From the NCBI GenBank assembly GCA_964615375.1, contig CAZTOW010000020.1, positions 62,001-126,000 on the forward strand: a stretch of 64,000 nucleotides of DNA, written 5' to 3'. The DNA is from CAZKWG01 sp964615375. GTDB lineage: Bacteria > Myxococcota_A > UBA796 > CAZKWG01. The notes beneath the pieces were generated by a model, which worked only from the letters and a program-made list of their open reading frames with translations, ran no database searches and was not told where the DNA came from. This document shows, piece after piece, positions 54,616 through 64,000 of the stretch (position 1 is its first letter; each line of letters opens with the position of its first letter). The position numbers and the translations under genes were made by a program.

Positions 54616-55983
54616 ATGAGCCCCTTCCTGCGCCTCGTCCCCCTCTTCGCGCTCGCCCTGCCCGTCCTCGCCGCGGACCCCGCGGCCGAGGCGGAGGTGC
54701 GCTATCAGGAGGCGGTCACGGCGTTGGCGGCGAAGGACTGGAGCGCGGCGGGCAAGGCGCTGGAGAGCTGCGTCGCGCTGGATCCGAAGCGCGTGGCCTG
54801 CTGGTGGGAGCTCGGCTGGGCGCGCTGGATGAAGGAAGACTGGGTGGGCGTGGTCAACGCCTGGGAGACGGTGCAGAAGCTGGACCCGGCGCACGCGGAG
54901 GTCGGCAAGCACCTGCCCACGGCCCGCGGCAAGCTGGTGGTGAAGGATCTGCTGGACGAGTGGGCGAAGAACCCTCCCCAGCCGCGCGAGGCTCCCCCCG
55001 CGGGCGCGCGCCTGCGCCTGCGGGCGACGGGCGACGTGATGATGGGCAGCGACTTCCCCGAGCCGGCCATCCTCCCCGAGAACGACGGCGCCACCTACTT
55101 CCAGGGGGTGCGCGCGCTGCTGCGCGACGCCGACCTCACCTTCATGAACCTGGAGGGCCCGCTCTGCGACACGGGGACCACCAGCAAGTGCCGGGAGGGG
55201 AGCAACTGCTACGCCTTCCGCACGCCGACGCGCTACGCGAAGCACCTGCAGGACGTCGGCCTGGATCTCGCGTCCACGGCCAACAACCACGCCAACGACT
55301 TCGGTGAGGTCTGCCGCCTGCAGACCGAGGCGGCGCTGGCCCCCATCGGGGTGGCGCACTCGGGGCGGCACGGGACGGTGGCGAGCGTGGAGAAGAACGG
55401 CCTGGACGTGGCGATGATCGCCTTCCACAGCGCCGACTCTGCGCACAACCTCAACGATCTCGGCACGGCGGTCGCCCTGGTGCGCGGGCTCGCCGCCCGG
55501 CACGATCTCGTCATCGTCTCCTTCCACGGCGGGGCCGAGGGCTCCCAGGCCCTCCACGTCCCCCAGGGCTCCGAGATGTTCTACGGCGAGAACCGCGGGG
55601 ACCTCCGCAAGTTCACCCACGCCGTCGTCGACGCCGGGGCCGATCTCGTCCTGGGGCACGGTCCCCACGTCGTGCGCGGGATGGAGATCTACAAGGACCG
55701 GCTCATCGCCTACTCGCTCGGCAACTTCGCCACCTACGGGCGCTTCAACCTGAAGGGGAACATGGGCGTCAGCCTCGTGCTGGAGGTGGAGCTGGACGCC
55801 CAGGGGCGCTTCCTGGGCGGCAAGATCCTCCCCACCCTGCTGGAGGGCGAGGGCGTGCCCGTCCCCGACCCGGCGGGCCAGGTCATCCCGCTCCTCCAGA
55901 CCTTGAGCTCCGAAGACTTTCCTGGTACAGCGCCGCAGATCACGGCCGAAGGGCGCGTCCTCCCAGGCACCGCTCGACAATGA
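54616..55983 (+). CDS. CapA-family protein with N-terminal TPR region (PGA_cap metallophosphatase-like)
   Basis: 455 aa. A signal peptide (MSPFLRLVPLFALALPVLA) is followed by TPR-like repeats to about residue 115 (RYQEAVTALAAKDWSAAGKALES, RVACWWELGWARWMKEDW). The CapA/PGA_cap domain then has LRATGDVMMGSD, FMNLEGPLCD, STANNHANDFG, VSFHGGAEG, VLGHGPHVVRG and AYSLGNF, the set of metal and active-site motifs. CapA family members act in poly-gamma-glutamate or surface-polymer pathways. The TPR fusion suggests a protein partner. ATG has GGAG six bases upstream. Confidence 0.9.
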   Translation: MSPFLRLVPLFALALPVLAADPAAEAEVRYQEAVTALAAKDWSAAGKALESCVALDPKRVACWWELGWARWMKEDWVGVVNAWETVQKLDPAHAEVGKHLPTARGKLVVKDLLDEWAKNPPQPREAPPAGARLRLRATGDVMMGSDFPEPAILPENDGATYFQGVRALLRDADLTFMNLEGPLCDTGTTSKCREGSNCYAFRTPTRYAKHLQDVGLDLASTANNHANDFGEVCRLQTEAALAPIGVAHSGRHGTVASVEKNGLDVAMIAFHSADSAHNLNDLGTAVALVRGLAARHDLVIVSFHGGAEGSQALHVPQGSEMFYGENRGDLRKFTHAVVDAGADLVLGHGPHVVRGMEIYKDRLIAYSLGNFATYGRFNLKGNMGVSLVLEVELDAQGRFLGGKILPTLLEGEGVPVPDPAGQVIPLLQTLSSEDFPGTAPQITAEGRVLPGTARQ

Positions 55984-56055
55984 GCTGAAGAGCGCGCCTG
56001 GAAGCCCCCTGCCCCACCCTGAGATAGCTGCTGCTGGCCAGAACACGAGGAAACC

Positions 56056-58374
<2,319 letters not shown>

Positions 58375-58383
58375 GGCTCGAGA

Positions 58384-58959
58384 TCACCAGCGCGGGGAAG
58401 GGCCGCTCGGAGGCTCGCGATCGGGGAGCTCCTCCCGGGGCGCCGAGCGGACGGGATCCTGGCGCTCCATGCGCTCCCGGCGCGCCTCGTCCGCGGCCTC
58501 CTCCCGGTCCTCTCCCTCGCTCCCGTCATCTTCGGCGCGGGCGCTGAAGACATCGGAAGAACCACCCACATCGCCCGAGATCTCCGAGATGCGCCGGAGA
58601 TCCAGGCGGGCCAGCGAGGGCCCGTCGGCCTCCGCCTGGATCGCGCGAAGCGCCCGGTGGAAGGCGGCGACGCGCGCACGGCCTCGCGCCTCGATCATCT
58701 CCGGGGCGCGCAGGCGGACGGCGTAGTCCAGGCCCGCCACGATCTGGCGGGCCTTCGCCGGGTCGCCGTCCGCGAGGAAGGCGCGCGCCAGCGCGAGATC
58801 ATGGTTCATCCAGGCCCAGTCGTCGGCGGGCATCTCGTGGAAACGCCCGCTCTCCAGGTGATCGACGTCCGGCAGCGCGCAGTCGTCCAGGCCGCACGCG
58901 CGCGCGACGCCCGAGGCGGTGATCCAGAGGACGACAGACGCGATGAAGGCACGCTTCAT
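58384..58959 (-). CDS. Exported hypothetical protein
   Basis: A 191-aa protein with a signal peptide (MKRAFIASVVLWITASGVARA) from the ATG at 58959, which has GGAG about 8 bases upstream. The mature N-terminus has paired Cys (ACGLDDCALPDVDHLESG) and a TPR-like helical region (ALARAFLADGDPAKARQIVAGLDYAV). The C-terminus is highly charged and disordered (SEGEDREEAADEARRERMERQDP). No domain recognised. Confidence 0.68.
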   Translation of the reverse strand: MKRAFIASVVLWITASGVARACGLDDCALPDVDHLESGRFHEMPADDWAWMNHDLALARAFLADGDPAKARQIVAGLDYAVRLRAPEMIEARGRARVAAFHRALRAIQAEADGPSLARLDLRRISEISGDVGGSSDVFSARAEDDGSEGEDREEAADEARRERMERQDPVRSAPREELPDREPPSGPSPRW

Positions 58960-59261
58960 GGCACATTCTCCACGCGCCGCGACCGACCGGACACCCGCGC
59001 GCAAGGGGCACCCCAACCCGCCGCCACCCATTGGCGCCGGGCCGTGATGCTCCAGCGAGCGCCCTGCCCCGAGGGGGCAGCGTGTCACGACGCGCATGGA
59101 AATTAACCACTCTGTGCGTTCTGTCCCATTCGACAGGCCAGAATCTGTCCGCTTACGACGATTCGGCGGTGAGGCGGCGCTTTCGGGGCGCCCCGAAGCG
59201 GGCTCCGCTCCTTGATCCACGCTCGCAGAAACTGGCCCCATCTGATAATGGTCTCTCAGCC
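58960..59261. other. Intergenic region, no gene seen
   Basis: A 302-bp divergent gap. It contains an AT-richer stretch near 59096-59140 and the sequence TCTGATAATGG (about 59240-59251), but no credible ORF, hairpin or consensus promoter could be assigned. Confidence 0.5.
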
Positions 59262-60245
59262 ATGAAAGCGCGACTCTCGCTCGGAACGCTGGTGGTGCTC
59301 CTGGCGCTGGGGCTCTCCCTGGCGCTGAGCGCCGTCGTCGTGCTGCCCTGGCGGGCGCCCGCCTCCCCGCGCGGGGCGGAGCTGGAGGCGCGCTGGCGGG
59401 AGATCGAGGGCTGGGCGGGGCTGAGCGCCATCTCCGGGGACGCCCCCGCCATCGTGAAGGCGGACCTCGCGGTGGAGCGCCGGGCGGCGGAGATCTCGGC
59501 GCTGGCGCGGCCGGCGCTGCTCTCGCCCGCGGGGCGGCTGCGCGAGCAGGAGCTCCCCGAGGAGGCCCGCATCGCCCTGCGCGCGCTGGAGGGCTGGGAC
59601 GCCGCGGGGGCGGGCCTGGGCGCCGATCCCTGCGGCGAGGCCCTGACGGCCGTGCCCGCGCTGACCATGGGCGAGCTCCTGCTGGCGGTTTCCGGGGGGC
59701 CGGACGCGCCGGAGCTCGGGCGCGCGCTGCGGCTGGCGGCGGCCCTGCGCACCAGCGGGGACCTGGGGCTGGTGACCATCGGCTTCAACCTGGCCGAGTC
59801 CGCCATGGGCTGGGCGCAGGCCCGCCGGCTCCCGCCCGACCCGGTCTTCCTGGAGCACCGCCCCCGCTCGGCGGAGGTCTTCGTCGCCGCCACCCGGGAC
59901 GCGGTCTGCACCGTGCGCCGCGCCGAGAGCGCCATCGCCCGCGTCGGCTTCCCCGGCCTTCTGGCCGAGCTCGGACCCGAGGCCGCCCCGCCCTGGATCC
60001 GCCCGCTGCTGGACCCGGCGCGCGAGCTCGAGGCCCTGCGCGCCTTCCACGTCCAGCGCCTCGGCGCCGCCGCCTCGGAGAAGGACAACTTCGGCCGCCT
60101 GCGCGCGCACCTCCAGATCCCGGAGCGCGCCGCCCTCCCCCACGCCGCCCTGGTTCGCGGCATGGTGAAGGACCCGCGCGAGCTCTTCGTGCGCTGGCGC
60201 GAGGTCTTCGAGCGCTACGACGCCTGGGTGGACGGCCGGGGCTGA
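59262..60245 (+). CDS. Membrane-anchored hypothetical protein
   Basis: A 327-aa protein with an N-terminal signal anchor (MKARLSLGTLVVLLALGLSLALSAVVVLP). The rest is Ala/Leu-rich helical repeat-like sequence with a few Cys (DPCGEALTA, DAVCTVRRA) and no recognised domain. Single-gene unit, convergent with the radical SAM gene, 7 bp apart. Confidence 0.66.
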   Translation: MKARLSLGTLVVLLALGLSLALSAVVVLPWRAPASPRGAELEARWREIEGWAGLSAISGDAPAIVKADLAVERRAAEISALARPALLSPAGRLREQELPEEARIALRALEGWDAAGAGLGADPCGEALTAVPALTMGELLLAVSGGPDAPELGRALRLAAALRTSGDLGLVTIGFNLAESAMGWAQARRLPPDPVFLEHRPRSAEVFVAATRDAVCTVRRAESAIARVGFPGLLAELGPEAAPPWIRPLLDPARELEALRAFHVQRLGAAASEKDNFGRLRAHLQIPERAALPHAALVRGMVKDPRELFVRWREVFERYDAWVDGRG

Positions 60246-60252
60246 GCCCGGC

Positions 60253-61743
60253 TCAGGCCACCGCCTCGGTGCCCTCACCGCCGCCGAAGATGCTCTTGAG
60301 CATGTTCAGGCTCGGCTTCTCGGCGTTGAAGAACAGGAAGGAGAACAGGTTGGACGCCTGGACGTACTTGCCCACGTCGCGCCAGTTGCGGATGTTCTCG
60401 GCGTGCCGCGCCAGTGTGACCGGGCGGAAGTAGAACTCCCGGTAGAACTTGCGGTGCAGCTCGACGAGGTCCTGCGGCTCCAGACCCCAGGGAACGAAGG
60501 TGGGCTCCCAGAAGCTCTTCTCGTCCGTGGTCGTGTTCACCAGGCGGCCGTACTTGTGGCCCTCCTTCTCCCAGAGCTCCATCTGCGGGGTCTTGGGCAG
60601 CAGGGTGTTGATCTGCACGGTGACGTCGTGCAGCGGCAGGGACTTGGCGAACTCGATGGTCTCCTCGATGGTCTCGCGCGTGTCCGGCATGTGGCCCACG
60701 ATGAAGAAGGCCTTGGGCCGCAGCCCGACCTCGTGCGCCGCCGTGATCGCCGCGCGGATCTTCTCCTTGGTGATGCCCTTGGAGATGAAGTCCAGCACCT
60801 TGTCCGAGCCGCTCTCGATGCCGAAGCGCGCGCGCCAGCAGCCCGCCTCCTTCATACGCTGCAGCAGCGGCTTGTCCACCACCTCCACGCGGGTGGAGCA
60901 GGTCCAGCTCACCTTGACCCCGCGGCGGATGATCTCGTCGCAGATCGCGTAGACGCGCCGCTTGTTCGCGCAGAACAGCGAGTCCACGAAGGCGATGTCC
61001 TTGGCGCCGAAGTCGCGGACGAGGTGCTCGATCTCGTCCACGATGTACTCGGGGCTGTGGCTGCGGTAGCCAGACCGCGACTTCTGGCAGAAGGCGCAGG
61101 CGTGCGGGCAGCCGCGGCTGGTGATCATCGCGAACTTGGGGAAGTCGTGCTCGTCCACCGGGATGGGCCGGTAGAGGTTCATCGGCAGCAGGTGGCGCGC
61201 CGGGAAGGCGAGCTGGTCGAGCTCGCGGAAGGTCTTGCGGTGCGGCGTGTGGTGGAGCCCGTTCGGCGTGCGGAAGACGATGCCCGGGATGTCCTCGAGC
61301 GCCTTGCGGCCCTTGTAGTGCTCCACGAGCTCCAGCATGGTGTGCTCGCCCTCGTGGATGACGCCCACGTCGAAGCAGTCGTCGCCCATGGCCTGATCAG
61401 GCACCAGCGTGACGTGGTAGCTGCCCAGGATCACGGGCACGCTGGGCATGGCCTGCTTGAGCTTCTTCGCCAGCCGGCGCGTGGTCTCGAAGCTGACCGT
61501 GAACGAGCCCACGCCGACGATGTCCGGCTTGAACTCCTCCACGCGCTTGACGGTCTTCTCCACGTTCAGCTGCTCGGCCGCCGCGTCGATGCAGGCCACG
61601 GTCTCGCCGGACTGCTCGAGCGCCGCGGCGATGTAGAGCAGGCCGAGCGGCGCTGAATTGTAGAAGAGATACGAGGTGACCGGGCTGACGTGGCCGTTCT
61701 CGAGCACACTGTCGATGGGCGGGTTGATCAGCATCACGCGCAT
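60253..61743 (-). CDS. B12-binding radical SAM protein
   Basis: 496 aa from ATG 61743, with AGGAG upstream. The N-terminal cobalamin-binding Rossmann-like domain has VMLINPPIDSVLENG and VPVILGSYHVTLVPDQAM. The radical SAM core carries CPHACAFC for the [4Fe-4S] cluster, then FVDSLFCANKRRVYAICDEI and RARFGIESGSDKVLDFISKG. C-terminal YxRPV-like region (FYFRPVTLARHAENI). Proteins of this class methylate unactivated carbons in lipids, hopanoids or natural products. Exact target unknown. Confidence 0.92.
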   Translation of the reverse strand: MRVMLINPPIDSVLENGHVSPVTSYLFYNSAPLGLLYIAAALEQSGETVACIDAAAEQLNVEKTVKRVEEFKPDIVGVGSFTVSFETTRRLAKKLKQAMPSVPVILGSYHVTLVPDQAMGDDCFDVGVIHEGEHTMLELVEHYKGRKALEDIPGIVFRTPNGLHHTPHRKTFRELDQLAFPARHLLPMNLYRPIPVDEHDFPKFAMITSRGCPHACAFCQKSRSGYRSHSPEYIVDEIEHLVRDFGAKDIAFVDSLFCANKRRVYAICDEIIRRGVKVSWTCSTRVEVVDKPLLQRMKEAGCWRARFGIESGSDKVLDFISKGITKEKIRAAITAAHEVGLRPKAFFIVGHMPDTRETIEETIEFAKSLPLHDVTVQINTLLPKTPQMELWEKEGHKYGRLVNTTTDEKSFWEPTFVPWGLEPQDLVELHRKFYREFYFRPVTLARHAENIRNWRDVGKYVQASNLFSFLFFNAEKPSLNMLKSIFGGGEGTEAVA

Positions 61744-61843
61744 GCGAGGATCTCCTACGGGTCTACTAGGATACACCACTCCCGGCGTGATGCCCAGCCC
61801 CGGCTCACGCCACGTGATACACCGGATCGCGAGGAATGGCCAG

Positions 61844-62386
61844 ATGGACTACTTCTCTGACGTCCTGGCGCCCGGCGAGCAGGTGCTCGCGGAGCTCGGC
61901 GCCCCCGGGCCCTCCGCCGAGCGCGCCGCCGGGCAGGAGCGCGTCTGGTACCAGCTCGCCGTCACGCCGACGCGCGTGCTGCTGGTGCGCCTCATCCAGA
62001 GCCCGAGCTCGGGCAGCTACGCCCCCGTGGCGCGGCTGGCGGTGGGCAAGGAATTCGTGCGCATCCGCCGATTCCCCCGCACCCCGCACAGCCAGGCCCA
62101 CCTGGAGATCCTCGGCGTCGGCGACCCCGTCACGCTCGTGGACATCGACGACAAGAGCGTCTTCCCCTTCCTGGAGCCCTTCCTGGCCGCCTGGGGCGGG
62201 CAGGTGGAGGGCGCCGGCGTCATCGTCGAGCGCGACCGCGACCCCTACGACAACGTGGGCGAGAAGCTGGAGACGAAGAAGCTGATCTATGTGGTGGCCG
62301 CCTTCTTCGTCCTGTTCTGGCTCTGCTGCGGGTGCGCGGGGCTGGGGGTGCTGGTGCGGCAGGTGCTGATGCCCTTGGTGGAGTGA
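61844..62386 (+). CDS. Hypothetical protein with C-terminal membrane segment
   Basis: 180 aa. N-terminal 130 residues resemble a PH-like/bPH domain (RVWYQLAVTPTRVLLVRLIQS, VTLVDIDDKSVFPF) and one hydrophobic helix is at the C-terminus (LIYVVAAFFVLFWLCCGCAGLG). ATG has GAGG nine bases upstream. Function unknown; the PH-like comparison is weak. Confidence 0.62.
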   Translation: MDYFSDVLAPGEQVLAELGAPGPSAERAAGQERVWYQLAVTPTRVLLVRLIQSPSSGSYAPVARLAVGKEFVRIRRFPRTPHSQAHLEILGVGDPVTLVDIDDKSVFPFLEPFLAAWGGQVEGAGVIVERDRDPYDNVGEKLETKKLIYVVAAFFVLFWLCCGCAGLGVLVRQVLMPLVE

Positions 62387-62464
62387 GGGATATCTGAACT
62401 TTCAGGGGTCCATCGGGTAGCCCGTGGGCTGGGCATCGGCGGCAGGCTCAGGTATGATCCCGAC

Positions 62465-62674
62465 ATGGACCTGACCTTCGACCAGATGAGCCCTGCTGAG
62501 CGCATTCTTTACGTGCAGGATCTGTGGGACCGCATCGCCGAGCACCCGGACGAGGTGCCGGTCAGCGACGAGATGCGCGCTGAGCTGGATCGAAGGCTGG
62601 CCGAGCACCGGGCTGATCCGAGCTCGGCGGTGCCGTGGGAGACGGTGAGGGCGCGCCTGCGCACGCGGCGGTGA
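62465..62674 (+). CDS. Addiction-module antitoxin (TIGR02574-like)
   Basis: A 69-aa acidic helical protein of the stbD/TIGR02574-type antitoxin family. MSPAERILYVQDLWDRIAE is the family N-terminus, and VSDEMRAELDRRLAEHRADP and PWETVRARL follow. It overlaps the toxin by 4 bp (GTGA). Antitoxin binds and neutralises the toxin and represses the operon. Confidence 0.9.
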   Translation: MDLTFDQMSPAERILYVQDLWDRIAEHPDEVPVSDEMRAELDRRLAEHRADPSSAVPWETVRARLRTRR

Positions 62675-62967
62675 GCCTGCCCGTCACACTTCGGCCGCAG
62701 GTCGAAGCTGAGCTCCTGGACGCGGCGGACTGGTACGACGCGCAGCGTGTGGGCCTCGGCGAGCAGCTCCTGATCTGCGTCGAGGCGGCCATCGCTCGCG
62801 TCGCTCGCAGCCCCGAGAGCTGCGAGCGTGTGCATGGCGAGGTGAGGCGCGCGCTCGTGAGGCGCTTCCCCTACTGCGTCTACTACAAGGTCGAGGGCGA
62901 GGCGCTCCTGGTCCTCGCGGTGGGTCACGAGCGACGAAAGCCGGGGTACTGGGCGGAGCGCGAGTGA
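62671..62967 (+). CDS. RelE/ParE-family toxin
   Basis: A 98-aa toxin of the RelE/ParE superfamily. The LRPQVEAELLDAADWYDAQR helix, VARSPESCERV, VRRALVRRFPYCVYYKVEG and VLAVGHERRKPGYW signature are visible. The GTG at 62671 overlaps the antitoxin stop. ParE toxins target gyrase, RelE toxins cleave mRNA; the sequence fits the ParE-like branch slightly better. Confidence 0.9.
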   Translation: MSLPVTLRPQVEAELLDAADWYDAQRVGLGEQLLICVEAAIARVARSPESCERVHGEVRRALVRRFPYCVYYKVEGEALLVLAVGHERRKPGYWAERE

Positions 62968-62999
62968 GGCGCGAGCCACTTCGATCCGCGCTTCAGGCC

Positions 63000-64000
63000 T
63001 CAGGCCGGCGCGTAGCCGCGGCCCACCACGACGTGCCGGATCGGGTGCTGACCATGCAGCACGATCAGGCGCTGCAGCAGGTTGTCCACCGCCCGCTGCT
63101 CGGCCCGGCCGCAGTCCACCTGGTAGACCACGCAGTCCGGCTGGGGTGACTCGGGGTCGGAGATGTAGTGCAGGCGACCGCGATCCTGGTTGCCGAAGGC
63201 GCCGTCGAAGCCGGCGCGGTACCAGTCGCCGATGATGGGGTCGGCCTTGTCGATGGCGCCGGGGCGCTCGAAGCGGATCTGGAAGGTGAGCTGGTCCCAC
63301 GGGCACTGGCTCGAGGTCCAGACCTTGAACGCGCTGTCGCTGGGCGTGGGGAAGAGCACGGGGGCGTGGGCCAGGGGCTCGAAGCCCTCGATCGCCACGA
63401 TCATCGGCTCCTCGCCGATGAGGCCGGGCTGGCCGGTCTTCGGGTTCACCAGGTCCACGCGGATGCCAGCGTAGGGCCGGGCGCCCTCGGCGATGATGGG
63501 CACGACCCGGTCGCCGTCGCGGCGCATGCGGGCGGCCTCGGCGATCCAGCCCTGCTCGGCCATCCGGTTCGCGTGGTGGTCGAAGAAGTCCACGTAGCTC
63601 TCGCGGTGCGCCTGGAGGAAGGCGCCCGGGTGGAAGTCCTCGCGCCGGAAGGCGGCCAGAGCCTTGAGGAAGGCGGCGGTGGACTCGCGCGGCTCGGAGG
63701 CCTCGCTCGCGTTCTCGGCGTGGGCCGTGAGCTGGGCCACGCCCTCGTCCAGGCGACCCCAGGCCAGCAGCAGGTAGCCCAGACCCTGCTGGGCCTGCGC
63801 GTGGCCGGGCTCGTGGCGCAGCACCTCGCGGTAGGCGGCCTCGGCCTCGGAAGGCTGGGAGAGATCCTCGAAGATCGCGGCGCGCGTCAGCATGATCTGC
63901 GCCATCATCATCGCGGCGTTCTCGCCGGCCTCTTCCTGTGCGAGATCGAAGAGCTCCTCGTTGACCTGCAGCGCGAGGAAGGGCTCGCCGAGCTGCAGGT
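63000..64000 (-). CDS. TPR-containing protein, 5' end beyond window
   Basis: The frame is open from the window edge; 333 codons visible, so the start lies outside. N-terminal visible part has TPR-like repeats (LTRAAIFEDLSQPSEAEAAYREVLRHEPGHAQAQQGLGYLL... summarised here). A C-terminal beta-rich domain of about 150 residues contains VRVDLVNPKTGQPGL, VFPTPSDSAFKVW, DWYRAGFDGAFGNQD and CVVYQVDCGRAEQRA. Function not recognised. ORF stop TGA at 63000-63002. Confidence 0.8.
   Translation of the reverse strand, partial: LQLGEPFLALQVNEELFDLAQEEAGENAAMMMAQIMLTRAAIFEDLSQPSEAEAAYREVLRHEPGHAQAQQGLGYLLLAWGRLDEGVAQLTAHAENASEASEPRESTAAFLKALAAFRREDFHPGAFLQAHRESYVDFFDHHANRMAEQGWIAEAARMRRDGDRVVPIIAEGARPYAGIRVDLVNPKTGQPGLIGEEPMIVAIEGFEPLAHAPVLFPTPSDSAFKVWTSSQCPWDQLTFQIRFERPGAIDKADPIIGDWYRAGFDGAFGNQDRGRLHYISDPESPQPDCVVYQVDCGRAEQRAVDNLLQRLIVLHGQHPIRHVVVGRGYAPA

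Overview
This is a very GC-rich chromosomal window with third codon positions almost all G or C, GTG starts common, and many 4-bp gene overlaps. The gene content suggests a Myxococcota-like (deltaproteobacterial) organism. It includes two TIGR02147-type regulators, MopE-like and FG-GAP lipoproteins, a sigma-54-driven type IV pilin, a GlnRS with a GatB/YqeY tail, a stand-alone T4 gp19-type tail-tube gene, and large FHA, MoxR and cyclase-AAA-TPR proteins. Species level cannot be decided from this sequence. I saw no rRNA, tRNA, CRISPR array, transposase or integrase.

Layout. 1-6 kb holds the gatB 3' end, a membrane pseudokinase with a low-complexity tail, an inositol-monophosphatase-family enzyme, a lidless Hsp70, and a Cys-less rhodanese pair. 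6-12 kb holds a DUF547 protein, an FG-GAP/MopE lipoprotein, a beta-barrel protein and a DEAD-box helicase. 11.7-12.6 kb is a complete pilA transcription unit: two dyad-like repeats, an AT-rich spacer, a near-perfect -24/-12 promoter, the pilin and a terminator. 12.6-17.3 kb is one minus-strand operon: VWA protein with HEIGH motif, hypothetical protein, PaaK-like ligase, NadR. 17.4-22.6 kb is accessory DNA: a Uma2 nuclease, two TIGR02147 regulators around a secreted protein, and a compact small ORF-DUF4062-AlbA_2 module. That module is bracketed by imperfect 22-bp direct repeats, one of which is the 3' end of the neighbouring gene. 22.6-28.3 kb is an FHA-MoxR-unknown operon, followed by DUF1015 and PP2C genes. 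30.5-36.2 kb holds lipoproteins, nagZ, methylmalonyl-CoA epimerase, a LURP-one-like protein, a methyltransferase, and a broken AAA-ATPase/PD-(D/E)XK gene. 36.2-42.6 kb holds a CotH-like lipoprotein, a 1402-aa two-cyclase-domain AAA/TPR protein resembling mammalian soluble adenylyl cyclase, an AT-rich intergenic region and the orphan tail-tube gene. 42.6-50.6 kb holds a Mo hydroxylase of the selenium-dependent XDH type, two polytopic membrane proteins, MarR and a DHH phosphoesterase. 50.7-64 kb holds fabD, two paralogous Cys-rich lipoproteins, a TPR-CapA fusion, glnS, a B12/radical SAM protein, a toxin-antitoxin pair and a TPR protein running off the edge.

How the genes work together. Three themes stand out. 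The first is phospho-signalling and chaperone-like assembly: pseudokinase, FHA protein, MoxR, VWA protein and PP2C. The FHA-MoxR module and the VWA operon lie on the same strand, separated only by the accessory block, so they may once have been continuous. The second is mobile or defence-like cargo: DUF4062-AlbA with its flanking repeats, Uma2, the broken AAA/nuclease and the ParE-type pair. The third is surface biology: pilin, beta-barrel, short-signal lipoproteins, CotH and CapA. The best candidates for an undescribed system are the direct-repeat-bounded DUF4062-AlbA cassette and the bacterial sAC-like cyclase.
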